From positions 1 through 63,720 of the forward strand of contig CAZURV010000010.1 of the NCBI GenBank assembly GCA_964623515.1: DNA of 63,720 nt, in the 5' to 3' direction. Source of the DNA: RUG714 sp964623515 (lineage in GTDB: Bacteria; Bacillota; Clostridia; Oscillospirales; Acutalibacteraceae). Both the position numbers and the translations under genes were made by a program. Every line of letters begins with the position of its first letter. The stretch's first letter is position 1. This document shows positions 34,455-43,785 of the stretch, piece after piece. The notes beneath the pieces are model-generated. The model saw only the letters and a list, made by a program, of their open reading frames with translations, was not told the DNA's origin and made no database searches.

Positions 34455-36839
34455 TTATTTAAGCGTTACAATTGTTACTCCCGTTTCACCTTCACCGTAA
34501 CGCCCGAGTCTGTATGACTTTATGCGCTTATTGCCTTTTAAATAACTCTGAACAGCGGAACGCAGAACGCCTGTACCTTTTCCGTGCACAATAGTAACTT
34601 CTTCCAAATCGTCCATAATCGCGCGGTCTAGAAATAAATCAACAGCGTCAATCGCCTCATCGGCAGTCATACCCCGCAAATCACATTTGTTATTAACCGA
34701 ACTGTTCAACTTTTCATCATAAGAGCGGTAATTTACCGATTTTTTTCTGCGATTATCCGGTTTTTCCGGCGAATCGGCAAGAACAAGGGAGTCTTCCTTA
34801 AGCCTTGTTTTCATGGCGCCTATTCTTACTTCAACAAGTCCCTGTGAATTCTTAGGAGCAATCACAACGCCTTTTTGCCTCCATTCACGACAATAAACGC
34901 TGTCGCCCTCCTTGAGAGCACGCGGAAGTTTATAATCCTTAAATTCTTCGTCTAATAGATTATAGTCTTCCTGCGTTAAATCGTCAAGCTTTCCGAAACT
35001 TTTTTTAATCTTCTGTTTTGCAAGCCTTGCCTTTTCTTCCGCGGTTTTTTCACTTTTTTTCAAGGCATTAAGCTGTTCCAGCAATGTGTTTGCCTCACGT
35101 TTTGCCTGATCGGTTATTCTTACTGCCTCTGCCCTTGCTTTTTCAAGCTCTTTATCGCGAAGCTCGAAAATTTCCGTTTTTATACGCTTTGCCTCGTCGC
35201 TGTCTTTCCTTGCTCGGCTTGTAAGCATTCGGGCTTCTTCGGTTTTGATTTCATATTCCTTACGGCTTTTTTCAAGATTCTGAACCACATTTTCAAATTT
35301 TCTGTTTTCCGAATCTACAAGATTTTCCGCCCTTTTTATAACCGATGGTTCCATTCCGAGCCTTGACGAAACCGCAAATGCATTCGAACGCCCCGGCACG
35401 CCCATCAAAAGCCTGTAAGTCGGACTGAGTGTCTGAACATCAAACTCACAGCAGGCGTTTTCAACACCGTCCGTATCCAAAGCATACTGCTTAACTTCCG
35501 CATAATGCGTTGTTGCGGCAATCTCAGCTCCCTTGGCACGGAGATGTTCCAGTATTGCCATAGCAAGCGCCGCACCCTCAACCGGATCTGTGCCTGCGCC
35601 GAGTTCGTCAATCAGTACAAGAGATTTATTATCCGCCTGTTTCATAATTGAAATAATATTTGTTATATGACCGCTGAAAGTTGAAAGTGACTGTTCAATA
35701 CTCTGCTCATCACCTATATCAACAAGTATTTTATCGAAAACCGATATTTGGCTTTCATCTGCACACGGGAGCATCAGTCCGCACATCGTCATTGCGCAAA
35801 ACAGACCGATAGTTTTGATTGAAACTGTTTTTCCTCCCGTATTCGGCCCCGTTACCATAAGCGTTGAAAAACCCTTGCCGAGCACAATATCAATAGGCAC
35901 AACTTTATTTTTATCAATCAGCGGATGACGCGCTTTTCCTATATCTATAATACCTTCGTTATTTACGATAGGCATAGAGGCTTTCATCTTGAAAGCCAAT
36001 TGTGCTTTTGCAAAAATCAAATCCAGCTCCACTGCATTTTCGAAGCTTGCCGTAATGTGATCCGCAAAAGAAGCGGTTTCGGAAGAAAGTTCCTCTAAAA
36101 TTCTTTCTATTTCCTCGCTTTCGCGCCCCTGAAGGATTTTGATTTCATTGTTAAGATTAACAACGCTCTCCGGCTCTATGAAAACAGTTGCACCGGTAGC
36201 AGACGTATCATGTATCAGACCGGGTACATTCGCCCGATACTCACTTTTGACCGGAACGACAAATCTTCCGCCGCGGAAAGTTACAACGTCTTCCTGCAAA
36301 TACTTCTTATAGGAAGAAGATCTTATCATTCTGTCGAGAGAAATTCTGATTTTTGAAGATGTTTCGCGAATTTTCGACCGTATTTCATACAGCGTGTGCG
36401 AAGCGTTATCGGCCATCTCATCCTCCGAAATAACGGAAGAAAAAATTTTATCTTCAAGATAGCGATTTGCGGTAAGACCGTGAAAAATATTATCAAGGCA
36501 TGTATGCATACCCTCACAGTGCGAACGCCATTCAATAAGCGTCCTTATACCGCGCAGCATATGCGCGATGTCCAGCAGTTCTTTCATATTCAGAACACCG
36601 CCTGCGACAGCTCTTGTAACATGACCGTTCACATTTTTTATGCCTCGAAATGCGGGAGAACCGAATTTTGCCAGCAGAACATAAGCGTCACCCGTCTGAT
36701 TAAGCATTGCGTTCACAAATTCAATGTTTGGGGACGGACGCAGTTCAGCCGCGCGCCGGGCAGTTTCGGCGCACTGTGTTTCGGTTGCGAGCATATCCAA
36801 CACTTTGTCAAGTTCAATAGATTTAAGATATTTCTCCAT
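34455..36839 (-). CDS. mutS2: Endonuclease MutS2
   Basis: A 794-residue MutS homologue without the mismatch-recognition domain; it limits recombination and, in Bacillus, acts on collided ribosomes. Walker A GPNTGGKT is near residue 330, with VLIDELGAGTDP as Walker B. A coiled, charged region spans about 510-620 (rich in Lys/Glu). The C-terminal Smr nuclease domain has LRGMTADEAIDAVDLFLDRA and HGKGTGVLR. It follows recO on the same strand. Confidence 0.95.
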   Translation of the reverse strand: MEKYLKSIELDKVLDMLATETQCAETARRAAELRPSPNIEFVNAMLNQTGDAYVLLAKFGSPAFRGIKNVNGHVTRAVAGGVLNMKELLDIAHMLRGIRTLIEWRSHCEGMHTCLDNIFHGLTANRYLEDKIFSSVISEDEMADNASHTLYEIRSKIRETSSKIRISLDRMIRSSSYKKYLQEDVVTFRGGRFVVPVKSEYRANVPGLIHDTSATGATVFIEPESVVNLNNEIKILQGRESEEIERILEELSSETASFADHITASFENAVELDLIFAKAQLAFKMKASMPIVNNEGIIDIGKARHPLIDKNKVVPIDIVLGKGFSTLMVTGPNTGGKTVSIKTIGLFCAMTMCGLMLPCADESQISVFDKILVDIGDEQSIEQSLSTFSGHITNIISIMKQADNKSLVLIDELGAGTDPVEGAALAMAILEHLRAKGAEIAATTHYAEVKQYALDTDGVENACCEFDVQTLSPTYRLLMGVPGRSNAFAVSSRLGMEPSVIKRAENLVDSENRKFENVVQNLEKSRKEYEIKTEEARMLTSRARKDSDEAKRIKTEIFELRDKELEKARAEAVRITDQAKREANTLLEQLNALKKSEKTAEEKARLAKQKIKKSFGKLDDLTQEDYNLLDEEFKDYKLPRALKEGDSVYCREWRQKGVVIAPKNSQGLVEVRIGAMKTRLKEDSLVLADSPEKPDNRRKKSVNYRSYDEKLNSSVNNKCDLRGMTADEAIDAVDLFLDRAIMDDLEEVTIVHGKGTGVLRSAVQSYLKGNKRIKSYRLGRYGEGETGVTIVTLK

Positions 36840-36853
36840 TTAAATGAAACCTT

Positions 36854-36919
36854 GGTTTAAGTCACACAATGAAATTTCCCGTGCCAAAACCTTTTGAGAA
36901 TCCCTGTATGGTTTAAACC
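36854..36919 (-). repeat. Short family B repeat overlapping the recO stop
   Basis: Ends are GGTTTAAGTCACAC and TCCCTGTATGGTTTAAACC. The palindrome GGTTTAAACC contains the recO stop codon, so the element is flush with the gene. Confidence 0.5.
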
Positions 36920-37662
36920 GTATGTAATGAATGATAAAAATCCAAAGTCGTATAGTTCCTCTGGGTTTGATGAACAAGAAATTTTTCACTTACTCTGTAA
37001 AGGCCGTCCAGGCATTTATCACTGACAGAAAAAGCAAACAGCTTTTCAAAATCGCTGTAAATTATGTAACGAAGGGCAGTTACGATATTTATATCTATTC
37101 TGCTTCCGCTTCCCCCGCATTCTGAGCAATAAAGTTCACCGGTATATGTATTAAAAAACATTTCCGGGCTTTCAAACGCACCACACAACGCGCAAGCCTG
37201 CAAATCAGGCATATAGCCCGCCATAGACAGCAGCCGCATTTCAAACACTGCTTTTATCTGACGGGCCGGCTTTGTGCCTTTACAAATATAATTCACCGCA
37301 TTGAGCATCAGCCTGAGATAGTCTTTGGCGTTTTCCTCTGCGGGAGCAAGCTCCATAATAAGTTGTGAAAAATACTGGCATAAAGCTATTTTTTCAATAT
37401 CACTGCCAATATTAAAAAAATTTTTCTTTGCCTCCGTTTCGCGGATAACATATTTATCCTTGGTGCAGGAAAGCGTAATGTCGGAATAACAAAAAAGGCG
37501 GGTGGCTGAAAGGGACTTGCTTTTGATATTGCGGGCACCCCTTGCAAAGGCTTTGATTACGCCGAGTTTTTCTGTTAAAATTGTAATCAGCCTGTCCTGT
37601 TCTCCGACATTATTCTCTTTAATCACTATACCGCTTGTTTTAATTAACATTCTTGTTTGCAT
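36913..37662 (-). CDS. recO: DNA repair protein RecO
   Basis: Mediates RecA loading and strand annealing in the RecFOR pathway. It has 249 residues. The N-terminal OB fold runs over IVIKENNVGEQDRLITILTE and the zinc-finger cysteines are in CALCG (about 157-161) and YCSECGG (about 178-184). Two starts are possible (MQTRM or MLIKT, four codons later). It overlaps yqzL and follows era, the standard Firmicute order. Confidence 0.93.
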   Translation of the reverse strand: MQTRMLIKTSGIVIKENNVGEQDRLITILTEKLGVIKAFARGARNIKSKSLSATRLFCYSDITLSCTKDKYVIRETEAKKNFFNIGSDIEKIALCQYFSQLIMELAPAEENAKDYLRLMLNAVNYICKGTKPARQIKAVFEMRLLSMAGYMPDLQACALCGAFESPEMFFNTYTGELYCSECGGSGSRIDINIVTALRYIIYSDFEKLFAFSVSDKCLDGLYRVSEKFLVHQTQRNYTTLDFYHSLHTV

Positions 37663-37756
37663 TTTCCTTGCGTTTTTCGCAAAATTCCAAATAAGCTTTT
37701 ATACTGCCCGTCTCTTTAAAATAATTCCATAAACGGTCTGCATCATCAAGGGCCAT
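37640..37756 (-). CDS. yqzL: YqzL family small protein
   Basis: A 38-residue product, MALDDADRLWNYFKETGSIK followed by AYLEFCEKRKEN. The core W.YF..TGS..AYL..C is that of YqzL proteins, found between era and recO across Firmicutes, exactly as here. Its function is unknown. It overlaps the start of recO by about 23 bases, suggesting translational coupling. Confidence 0.88.
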   Translation of the reverse strand: MALDDADRLWNYFKETGSIKAYLEFCEKRKENANKNVN

Positions 37757-37823
37757 TCAACCACCTCAATTATATAGTATGAGATTTCATTTTTAATAAC
37801 CGAGGAAATTTTTAGTACGATTT

Positions 37824-38717
37824 TTATTTGCATTCAAGCCCGAAATTATGAATTAAACCCTGTTTATTGCGCCAGTCTTCCTTTACTTTTACCCATGTTT
37901 GCAAATTCACGCGGCAACCGAAAAATTTTTCAATATCCTGCCTTGCATAGGTACTTATTTTTTTAAGCATACTGCCTTTTTTGCCAATCAGGATTCCCTT
38001 ATGGCTTTCTTTTTCGCAGTAAATAAGCGCTTCAATATCAAGAATATCTTTATTCTCTCTCTCTCTCATTTTTTCTATGCTTACGGCAATCCCGTGCGGG
38101 ATTTCATCACTTAAAAGTCTCAGAGCTTTTTCGCGGATAATTTCACTTGCCAAAACACGCTCCGGTTGATCGGTCAGCGTGTCTTCAGGAAAGAAAAATG
38201 GACTTTCCACCGCAAGATTCATAAGCTCTGATTTCAGATCTTTCATACCGAGATTTTCCGTTGCGGAAACAGGCACAACGGCGGTAAAATCAAACAACTC
38301 GGAAAACTCTGAAATTCTTGAAAGCAAAAGTTCCTTATCTTTAAGCATATCGATTTTATTGATTGCGAGGATAACCGGAATATGAAGTTTTTTCAGTTTC
38401 TCCAGCAATTCTTTTTCAATATCCTGAATCCTGCCTTTTGCTTCCGCAACAAAAAGCGCAGCATCAGCCCCGTTAATGCTTTCTCCTACCGCCTGCATCA
38501 TATTTTCACCGAGTTTTGTTTTGGGATGATGAAAACCGGGCGTATCAATAAACACAAGCTGTGTATCATCCTGCGTCAGCACGCCCATAATTTTTGTTCT
38601 CGTGGTCTGCGGTTTTGAAGAAATAATAGCTATTTTACTGCCGAGAAGACGATTAAGTATTGAAGATTTACCGGCATTCGGTTTGCCGACAATTCCTATA
38701 AATGAAGTTTTACTCAT
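37824..38717 (-). CDS. era: GTPase Era
   Basis: Essential GTPase for 16S rRNA 3'-end maturation and 30S assembly. It has 297 residues: G1 GKPNAGKS at 11-18, G3 DTPG, G4 NKID and a C-terminal KH domain with GKKGSMLKKI. It lies after dgkA and before yqzL-recO. Confidence 0.97.
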   Translation of the reverse strand: MSKTSFIGIVGKPNAGKSSILNRLLGSKIAIISSKPQTTRTKIMGVLTQDDTQLVFIDTPGFHHPKTKLGENMMQAVGESINGADAALFVAEAKGRIQDIEKELLEKLKKLHIPVILAINKIDMLKDKELLLSRISEFSELFDFTAVVPVSATENLGMKDLKSELMNLAVESPFFFPEDTLTDQPERVLASEIIREKALRLLSDEIPHGIAVSIEKMRERENKDILDIEALIYCEKESHKGILIGKKGSMLKKISTYARQDIEKFFGCRVNLQTWVKVKEDWRNKQGLIHNFGLECK

Positions 38718-38746
38718 TCTTTACTCCGTTTTAAATTTCACTAAAT

Positions 38747-38813
38747 TAAGGTTTAAACCGGATAGACTTTACCCCATCACCTTAAAGGAGAGAGACATCT
38801 TTGCCTAAGTTAT
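38747..38813. repeat. Chimeric repeat scar (family B left end, family C right end)
   Basis: AAGGTTTAAACCGGATAGAC at the left is a family B terminus; GACATCTTTGCCTAAGTTATT at the right is a family C terminus. It overlaps the stop codon of dgkA. Confidence 0.45.
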
Positions 38814-39295
38814 TTCTGCTTTTTTGAGGGCATAAAAATCCATACCAGGGCAACGGCTATACAAATCAGAACTGCCGCAAGTTCCGGCAGATGCGTTTTA
38901 TAAAAAGCAGCCATTTCCGCAAATGCCCGAGGCTGAAGCATAAGGATAAGCCCGACTGCCACTGCCGCTACCGCGCATACGAGCACAGCTCCCGCCGCCG
39001 TATCCTTTGCAATTTTGGCAAGCCGACTGTACTCCGGGCTGACTAAATCCACAACGCTTTCCAAGGCGGTATTCAGAAGCTCCAGCGCAATCACAAGCCC
39101 GCACGTTAAAGCGAGAATTGCAAACTGTGATTTTGATATTTCAAAAAAATCATATCGTAAAAGAAAGAAAAACATAAATGCGCTTACGGTTATATGTATC
39201 CTTAAATTCCGCTGCGTCTTAACAGCATAAGCCAGACCCTGAAACGCATAAGAAAAGCCTTTGATAAATTTTAAAAATGTGTTTCTTTCTTTCAT
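38810..39295 (-). CDS. dgkA: Diacylglycerol/undecaprenol kinase (DgkA family)
   Basis: Small integral membrane kinase that recycles undecaprenol in Gram-positives. The core motif ALELLNTALESVVDLV is at about 69-84, with the catalytic Glu and metal-binding residues. At 161 residues it is longer than the usual 120-130: after the three-helix core it has a further hydrophobic segment (LAAVLICIAVALVWIF). It lies between ybeY and era, a conserved position. Confidence 0.92.
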   Translation of the reverse strand: MKERNTFLKFIKGFSYAFQGLAYAVKTQRNLRIHITVSAFMFFFLLRYDFFEISKSQFAILALTCGLVIALELLNTALESVVDLVSPEYSRLAKIAKDTAAGAVLVCAVAAVAVGLILMLQPRAFAEMAAFYKTHLPELAAVLICIAVALVWIFMPSKKQK

Positions 39296-39339
39296 TTTAC
39301 CACCAAATCATACTTATATTAAGCAAGGAGCTCAGCTTA

Positions 39340-39819
39340 TCATTTTCTTTCAAGCCCGATTGCATGCAGAACTTCCTTTTCCCGCACACGCATTGCTTTT
39401 GCTTCCTCTTCACTGTGCACATGATCGTATCCCAAAAGATGAAGCACCGAATGGACCGTGAGAAATCCGATTTCCCTTTTCAGCGAATGACCATACTCCT
39501 CCGCCTGTTTCTGCGCTGTTTCGGCGGAAATGACAATATCTCCGAGAATATAATCACCCGAATCCATATTAACCGGAAAATCCCCATCATCGCTCATCGG
39601 AAAAGAAAGAACGTCCGTCGATTTGTTTAATGCACGGAAATTATGATTCAGTTCTCTGATACATTCGTTATCGGTAAGCGTAAAGCTGATTTCAAAAGAG
39701 CCGTCCAGCCCCTCAGTTGCAAGCACACTTTCACAGCACTTTTTCACGGTTTCAAGCATTTCATCGGTTATATCCGTTTTATTCTGCTCATTTGCATAAA
39801 TCAGATGAACGTTTATCAT
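39340..39819 (-). CDS. ybeY: Endoribonuclease YbeY
   Basis: Zinc RNase for 16S rRNA maturation and ribosome quality control. It has 159 residues, with the metal site His123-x3-His127-x5-His133 in HSVLHLLGYDH and the family motif STDVLSFP at 67-74. It overlaps phoH by four bases. Confidence 0.96.
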   Translation of the reverse strand: MINVHLIYANEQNKTDITDEMLETVKKCCESVLATEGLDGSFEISFTLTDNECIRELNHNFRALNKSTDVLSFPMSDDGDFPVNMDSGDYILGDIVISAETAQKQAEEYGHSLKREIGFLTVHSVLHLLGYDHVHSEEEAKAMRVREKEVLHAIGLERK

Positions 39820-40781
39820 TTTTTCTTAGCCTCAAAGCGCTCGTACGCCTTTATTATAGCCTGTACAAGTTTATGGCGCACAACGTCTTTTTCCGTAAAT
39901 CTTATGATATCAATATCTTCAACGTTTTTCAAAATTTTAATCACCTGAACCAGTCCCGATTTTTTGCCATCCGGCAAATCCACCTGTGTGATATCGCCCG
40001 TTACCACGATTTTTGAATTAAATCCGAGCCTTGTTAAAAACATTTTCATCTGTTCCGAAGTCGTATTCTGCGCCTCATCAAGGATGATAAAGGAATCATC
40101 GAGCGTACGTCCCCTCATATATGCAAGCGGTGCAACTTCGATATTTCCGCGCTCCTGATACCGCTGAAAATTTTCCGCTCCGAGCATATCAAAAAGAGCA
40201 TCATAAAGCGGACGCAGATAAGGATCGACTTTTTGCTGCAAATCGCCCGGCAGGAATCCGAGCTTTTCACCGGCTTCAACCGCAGGTCGGGTAAGAATAA
40301 TTCTGTTAACCTCTTTTGCCCTAAACGCTTTGACCGCCATTGCAACGGCAAGATAAGTTTTCCCCGTTCCGGCAGGCCCTACTCCGATTACCACAGTATT
40401 GTTCTCAATTGCTTCAATATAATCCTTCTGGCCGATCGTTTTGGGTTTGACAGGCTTTCCCGAAGCGGTGATGCAAACAGCATCTCCGACAAGCCTGGAT
40501 ATATTTTCCTCGCTGTTTGAACTTACCAAATCAAGCGTATACCGTATATTTTGGTTATTCAGGTTTTCTCCCGAAACGATAAGCGTGAGGAGACTGTTAA
40601 TCGCGCGCTCTGCTTTTGCGTTGTTTTCAGGCTCTCCGATAATTTTTATTTCGCCGCCGCGCATTACGATTTTAACGCCGCACTCTTTTTCGATAAGTCC
40701 TATATTTTCGTCAAATTTTCCGAAAAGGCTTACGGTATGTTCAATTCTTTCAATATCTATAATTTTTTCTTCCATAATCAT
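39816..40781 (-). CDS. phoH: PhoH family ATPase
   Basis: ATP-binding protein of the PhoH/YlaK family, implicated in RNA metabolism with YbeY. It has 321 residues. Walker A GPAGTGKT is at 135-142 and Walker B is in FIILDEAQNT near 234. An N-terminal KH-like region precedes the ATPase. Two in-frame ATGs are possible (this one or three codons in). It is coupled to ybeY. Confidence 0.93.
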   Translation of the reverse strand: MIMEEKIIDIERIEHTVSLFGKFDENIGLIEKECGVKIVMRGGEIKIIGEPENNAKAERAINSLLTLIVSGENLNNQNIRYTLDLVSSNSEENISRLVGDAVCITASGKPVKPKTIGQKDYIEAIENNTVVIGVGPAGTGKTYLAVAMAVKAFRAKEVNRIILTRPAVEAGEKLGFLPGDLQQKVDPYLRPLYDALFDMLGAENFQRYQERGNIEVAPLAYMRGRTLDDSFIILDEAQNTTSEQMKMFLTRLGFNSKIVVTGDITQVDLPDGKKSGLVQVIKILKNVEDIDIIRFTEKDVVRHKLVQAIIKAYERFEAKKK

Positions 40782-40827
40782 TATTATAACACCACTCGGA
40801 GCTAAAATCTACAGATAATTTAATACA

Positions 40828-42045
40828 TCAGTTCCCTTCGGTTATATTCCCTTTTTCCGACTTTTCGTTTTTAACCGTAATCGGACTTTCCTGCGCTATA
40901 TTTTCAGTCAAACTGTAAGTATAGATAAAAATATAAAAGGACGCTGTTTCGGAAATTTTTTTATCAACGCTTTTTATCTTTGTTCCGGCGGAGAAAGATT
41001 TTTCAAATTTATTCTTCTCGGCCTGCACCAGTTTTTCTGCGGTTTTTTTGTCTGCCGTATAAGACTCGGTTCGAATTTCTTTGAGCACTTTTCTTTTCAA
41101 CTTCACAGGTAGTTCTGTTCCGCAGATTACCGGTGAAGTTTCGCTTTCTTCGCACTTATAATTTTTAAAAGACGTGTTCATTATATAAAGCGGAATTTTC
41201 AGCCTGAAAAATTCCAGCTGATTCCGGCTTTTTTCTCTTCCCGTATAAATCGTTTTCGTTTGTTTTTTTGCAATCTCCGCTTTGAAAACACGCTTTGTGG
41301 ATGCATTCACAACTGCGCGCGACGCCCAGAACTGTGTTGCCTGCGCTTTATCGTTAAAGGTTACTCCGGACACAAGCAAATCCCCTTTTTTAACTGCTTC
41401 ACCGGATTTCACCATACTTTCTCCGGCTGATACAACCTGGTTTTCTATAATTCCGTCATGCGAAGCTATGATATTGCATATCTTTTTCTCCGCGTTTTCT
41501 GGCGCCTGCGTAACCTCGGTTATTTCCACAACCATTCTTGCACCGTCAATCTGAAGATTCGCCCACGATATGCCCGGAATATTCTGATAAAGCAAAAATT
41601 TATACTTTTCATAATCTATGTCCTTTTTCAGCGTTCCCTTTTTTAAGCCGTTTTCTTCAAGCACATCCATAATTTTGGAATCGGATATTTTTGAATTGCC
41701 TTCTACATCAATCACCCAAACAGACTTTGTATAAAGCACAATAAGGAAGCATGCGACAACGACTCCGGCTATCAGCCCTTTACGCTCATCAATCTTTCTT
41801 ATAAAAAACGGCACTCCGATTTTTTTTATTATTTTAACGCGCATACCGCTTTTTCTTGCGGCCTCGGGAATCTCCCTGTATCCTGAAATTGAAGTATGCG
41901 CGGTAAAACACTCGCCGTTCTGACGTATATCCCAAATTTTAATCTTGTGTACTCTGCACAAATTAAAAAATCTTTCGGGGAACCCTCCTCTTGCTTGAAA
42001 AAGGATTTCTCCTCTTATATATCTGAATAATCCAATCAAATTCAT
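40828..42045 (-). CDS. yqfD: Sporulation protein YqfD
   Basis: Membrane protein needed for efficient sporulation, with orthologues made in the mother cell. It has 405 residues from the ATG that overlaps the yqfC stop (ATATGA). One membrane segment (LIAGVVVACFLIVLYTKSVW, about 90-109) is followed by a FtsQ-like/POTRA extracytoplasmic region (VIDVEGNSKISDSKIMDVL). The longer TTG-started frame is less likely. Confidence 0.9.
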   Translation of the reverse strand: MNLIGLFRYIRGEILFQARGGFPERFFNLCRVHKIKIWDIRQNGECFTAHTSISGYREIPEAARKSGMRVKIIKKIGVPFFIRKIDERKGLIAGVVVACFLIVLYTKSVWVIDVEGNSKISDSKIMDVLEENGLKKGTLKKDIDYEKYKFLLYQNIPGISWANLQIDGARMVVEITEVTQAPENAEKKICNIIASHDGIIENQVVSAGESMVKSGEAVKKGDLLVSGVTFNDKAQATQFWASRAVVNASTKRVFKAEIAKKQTKTIYTGREKSRNQLEFFRLKIPLYIMNTSFKNYKCEESETSPVICGTELPVKLKRKVLKEIRTESYTADKKTAEKLVQAEKNKFEKSFSAGTKIKSVDKKISETASFYIFIYTYSLTENIAQESPITVKNEKSEKGNITEGN

Positions 42046-42299
42046 ATGAAACAAAAAGAGGTTATTTCCCCTCTCACCGTCGCCTCCTTATCTCCGAGAT
42101 GTTCAAGCTGAAGCGAAAAGCCTATGATTTCCACCGCGTATTTTCCGCAGTTAAGCTGTATTTTCCTATCGCTGTAATGTAAAATCCCTTCACAGCCGTC
42201 AACGAGCAGTTCACTGTTTCCGTTAAACTCAAAATGGGGATTATCTCCCGCAGAAAGAACCGGCATGCTAAACGCTGAAATCAGTTTATCCTTTTTCAT
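42042..42299 (-). CDS. yqfC: Sporulation protein YqfC (YabP family)
   Basis: An 85-residue YabP/YqfC-type protein. The pattern GCEGILHYSDRKIQLNCG at about 35-52 matches the family, which is expressed in the mother cell and associated with forespore engulfment and cortex. It heads the yqfC-yqfD-phoH-ybeY-dgkA-era-yqzL-recO-mutS2 run and diverges from ylbJ. Confidence 0.9.
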   Translation of the reverse strand: MKKDKLISAFSMPVLSAGDNPHFEFNGNSELLVDGCEGILHYSDRKIQLNCGKYAVEIIGFSLQLEHLGDKEATVRGEITSFCFI

Positions 42300-42340
42300 A
42301 TTATCACCGATTTAATAATATGATTCTTAGAGGTGTTTTT

Positions 42341-43381
42341 ATGAAAAAAATAAGGATATTTAAATTATCCATACCGTTTGCGATGCTTGCAGGAGGTTTT
42401 ATACTGATTTGGTTTTCCGCAGTATGCAGGAGCGGAATCAGCAAAGGCCTTGAAATTTGCGGCAGTACCATTATCCCCTCCCTGTTCCCTTTTTTGTGTT
42501 TTTCAAATCTGTGTGTTCTTTTGAGTTCGGAAATCATCATACCGCGTTTTATCGCCAAACTGCATCAAAGAATTTTCCGCCTGCCTTCATGCACGGTTTT
42601 ACCGGTTTTTTTCGGACTTACGGGAGGTTATCCCATAGGTCCCGCAATGGCGGCGGAACTTTATAAAAGCAAAAAAATAAGCAGAACACAGGCAAAATAT
42701 ACAGCTCTTTTCTGCTGTAACTCCGGTCCTGCATTTTCGGTTGCGGCAGTAGGAATGCACCTGTGCGGCTCAAGGAATACAGGGCTTATTCTGTTTGCGT
42801 CAACGGTTGTATCAACGCTTTTAACAGGATTTGTGCTGGCGCCCGTTTCACACGGAGAAAGTAGCTGTAAAGCAGAACCGCTTAACAGCGAAAAGGCAAC
42901 TTTTTCCTCTGCTTTTATTGCCGCAATAGAAAAAAGCACCTATGCAATGTTAAAAATATGCGCATGGATACTCTTTTTTTCCATGCTTTACTCCCTGATA
43001 GCCAATCTCAATATACCGGAATACGCAAATCAAATCCTATCGGGAATTTTTGAGGTTACAATGGGATGTACGCTCAATGCGGGAAACCCCGCCGCACTTG
43101 CGGCAATACTCGGATTCGGGGGAATTAGCGTACATTTCCAGATAAAGGAATATCTGAACTGCATCGGAATAAAAACATACGAATATTTTGCCGTTCGTTT
43201 GCTCAATGCCGGATTGTGCGTGTTGTTTACGGAAATACTTCTCACGCTCTTTCCCGAAGCAATCTCGGTATTTGCTCCGGGAACGGAAGTCATTCCGACT
43301 TATTCGGGATATCCTTTTTCCGTTGCACTGGTGTTTTCGCTTGCTGTTTTCATTATGAGCAGAAAAAAATCGCTTCTTTAA
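42341..43381 (+). CDS. ylbJ: Sporulation integral membrane protein YlbJ
   Basis: A 346-residue nucleoside-recognition/gate-domain membrane protein with about eight hydrophobic segments. The motif LTGGYPIGPAMAAELYKSKK (about 87-106) and FCCNSGPAF match YlbJ. YlbJ is required for spore cortex formation. AGAGG lies before MKKIRIFKLS, and an upstream ATG lacks a site. It diverges from yqfC, so both spore genes may share control. Confidence 0.88.
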   Translation: MKKIRIFKLSIPFAMLAGGFILIWFSAVCRSGISKGLEICGSTIIPSLFPFLCFSNLCVLLSSEIIIPRFIAKLHQRIFRLPSCTVLPVFFGLTGGYPIGPAMAAELYKSKKISRTQAKYTALFCCNSGPAFSVAAVGMHLCGSRNTGLILFASTVVSTLLTGFVLAPVSHGESSCKAEPLNSEKATFSSAFIAAIEKSTYAMLKICAWILFFSMLYSLIANLNIPEYANQILSGIFEVTMGCTLNAGNPAALAAILGFGGISVHFQIKEYLNCIGIKTYEYFAVRLLNAGLCVLFTEILLTLFPEAISVFAPGTEVIPTYSGYPFSVALVFSLAVFIMSRKKSLL

Positions 43382-43461
43382 AAACACGCTGTCAAATTAT
43401 TTCAGTCGGGACAAGTCGCGGGAACGCAAATACTGTTATTGACTTTTATCCGGATTTCATA

Positions 43462-43635
43462 TTTAAATCGGAGCGGTGCTCCATTAGGCTCGCTGGAAAT
43501 GGAGCTTGCGAACGATTGCAACCTTCGCAGGGAGCGTCAGCTCCTCAGGGTTTCAGCGGGAAATTATCTCTTCAACTGAAATTCTGAAATGGACCCTGCC
43601 GCCTAAGAGGCGGGGACATCGGCGAATAAGTTATT
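43462..43635 (+). repeat. Family A repeat, copy 4
   Basis: TTTAAATCGGAGCGGTGCTC to GCGAATAAGTTATT. The 3' half of the middle stem is degraded. With the terminator it fills the 43382-43785 gap. Confidence 0.8.
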
Positions 43636-43660
43636 AAATATAATACTTCTTCTCGGCAGT

Positions 43661-43691
43661 AAAAAAGTTCTTCGGATGAAGAACTTTTTTT
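43661..43691 (-). terminator. Terminator after the phosphodiesterase gene
   Basis: AAAAAAGTTCTTC/GAAGAACTTTTTTT around a short GGAT loop. T-rich on both strands. It lies 95 bases past the stop. Confidence 0.85.
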
Positions 43692-43785
43692 CATTTATAG
43701 AAAATATTTTTTGAAAAAACGGTGAACGCTTTACAGCATCATATCTGAAAGATTTACACAAAGCACATTTTTCTCTCTGCCACAC

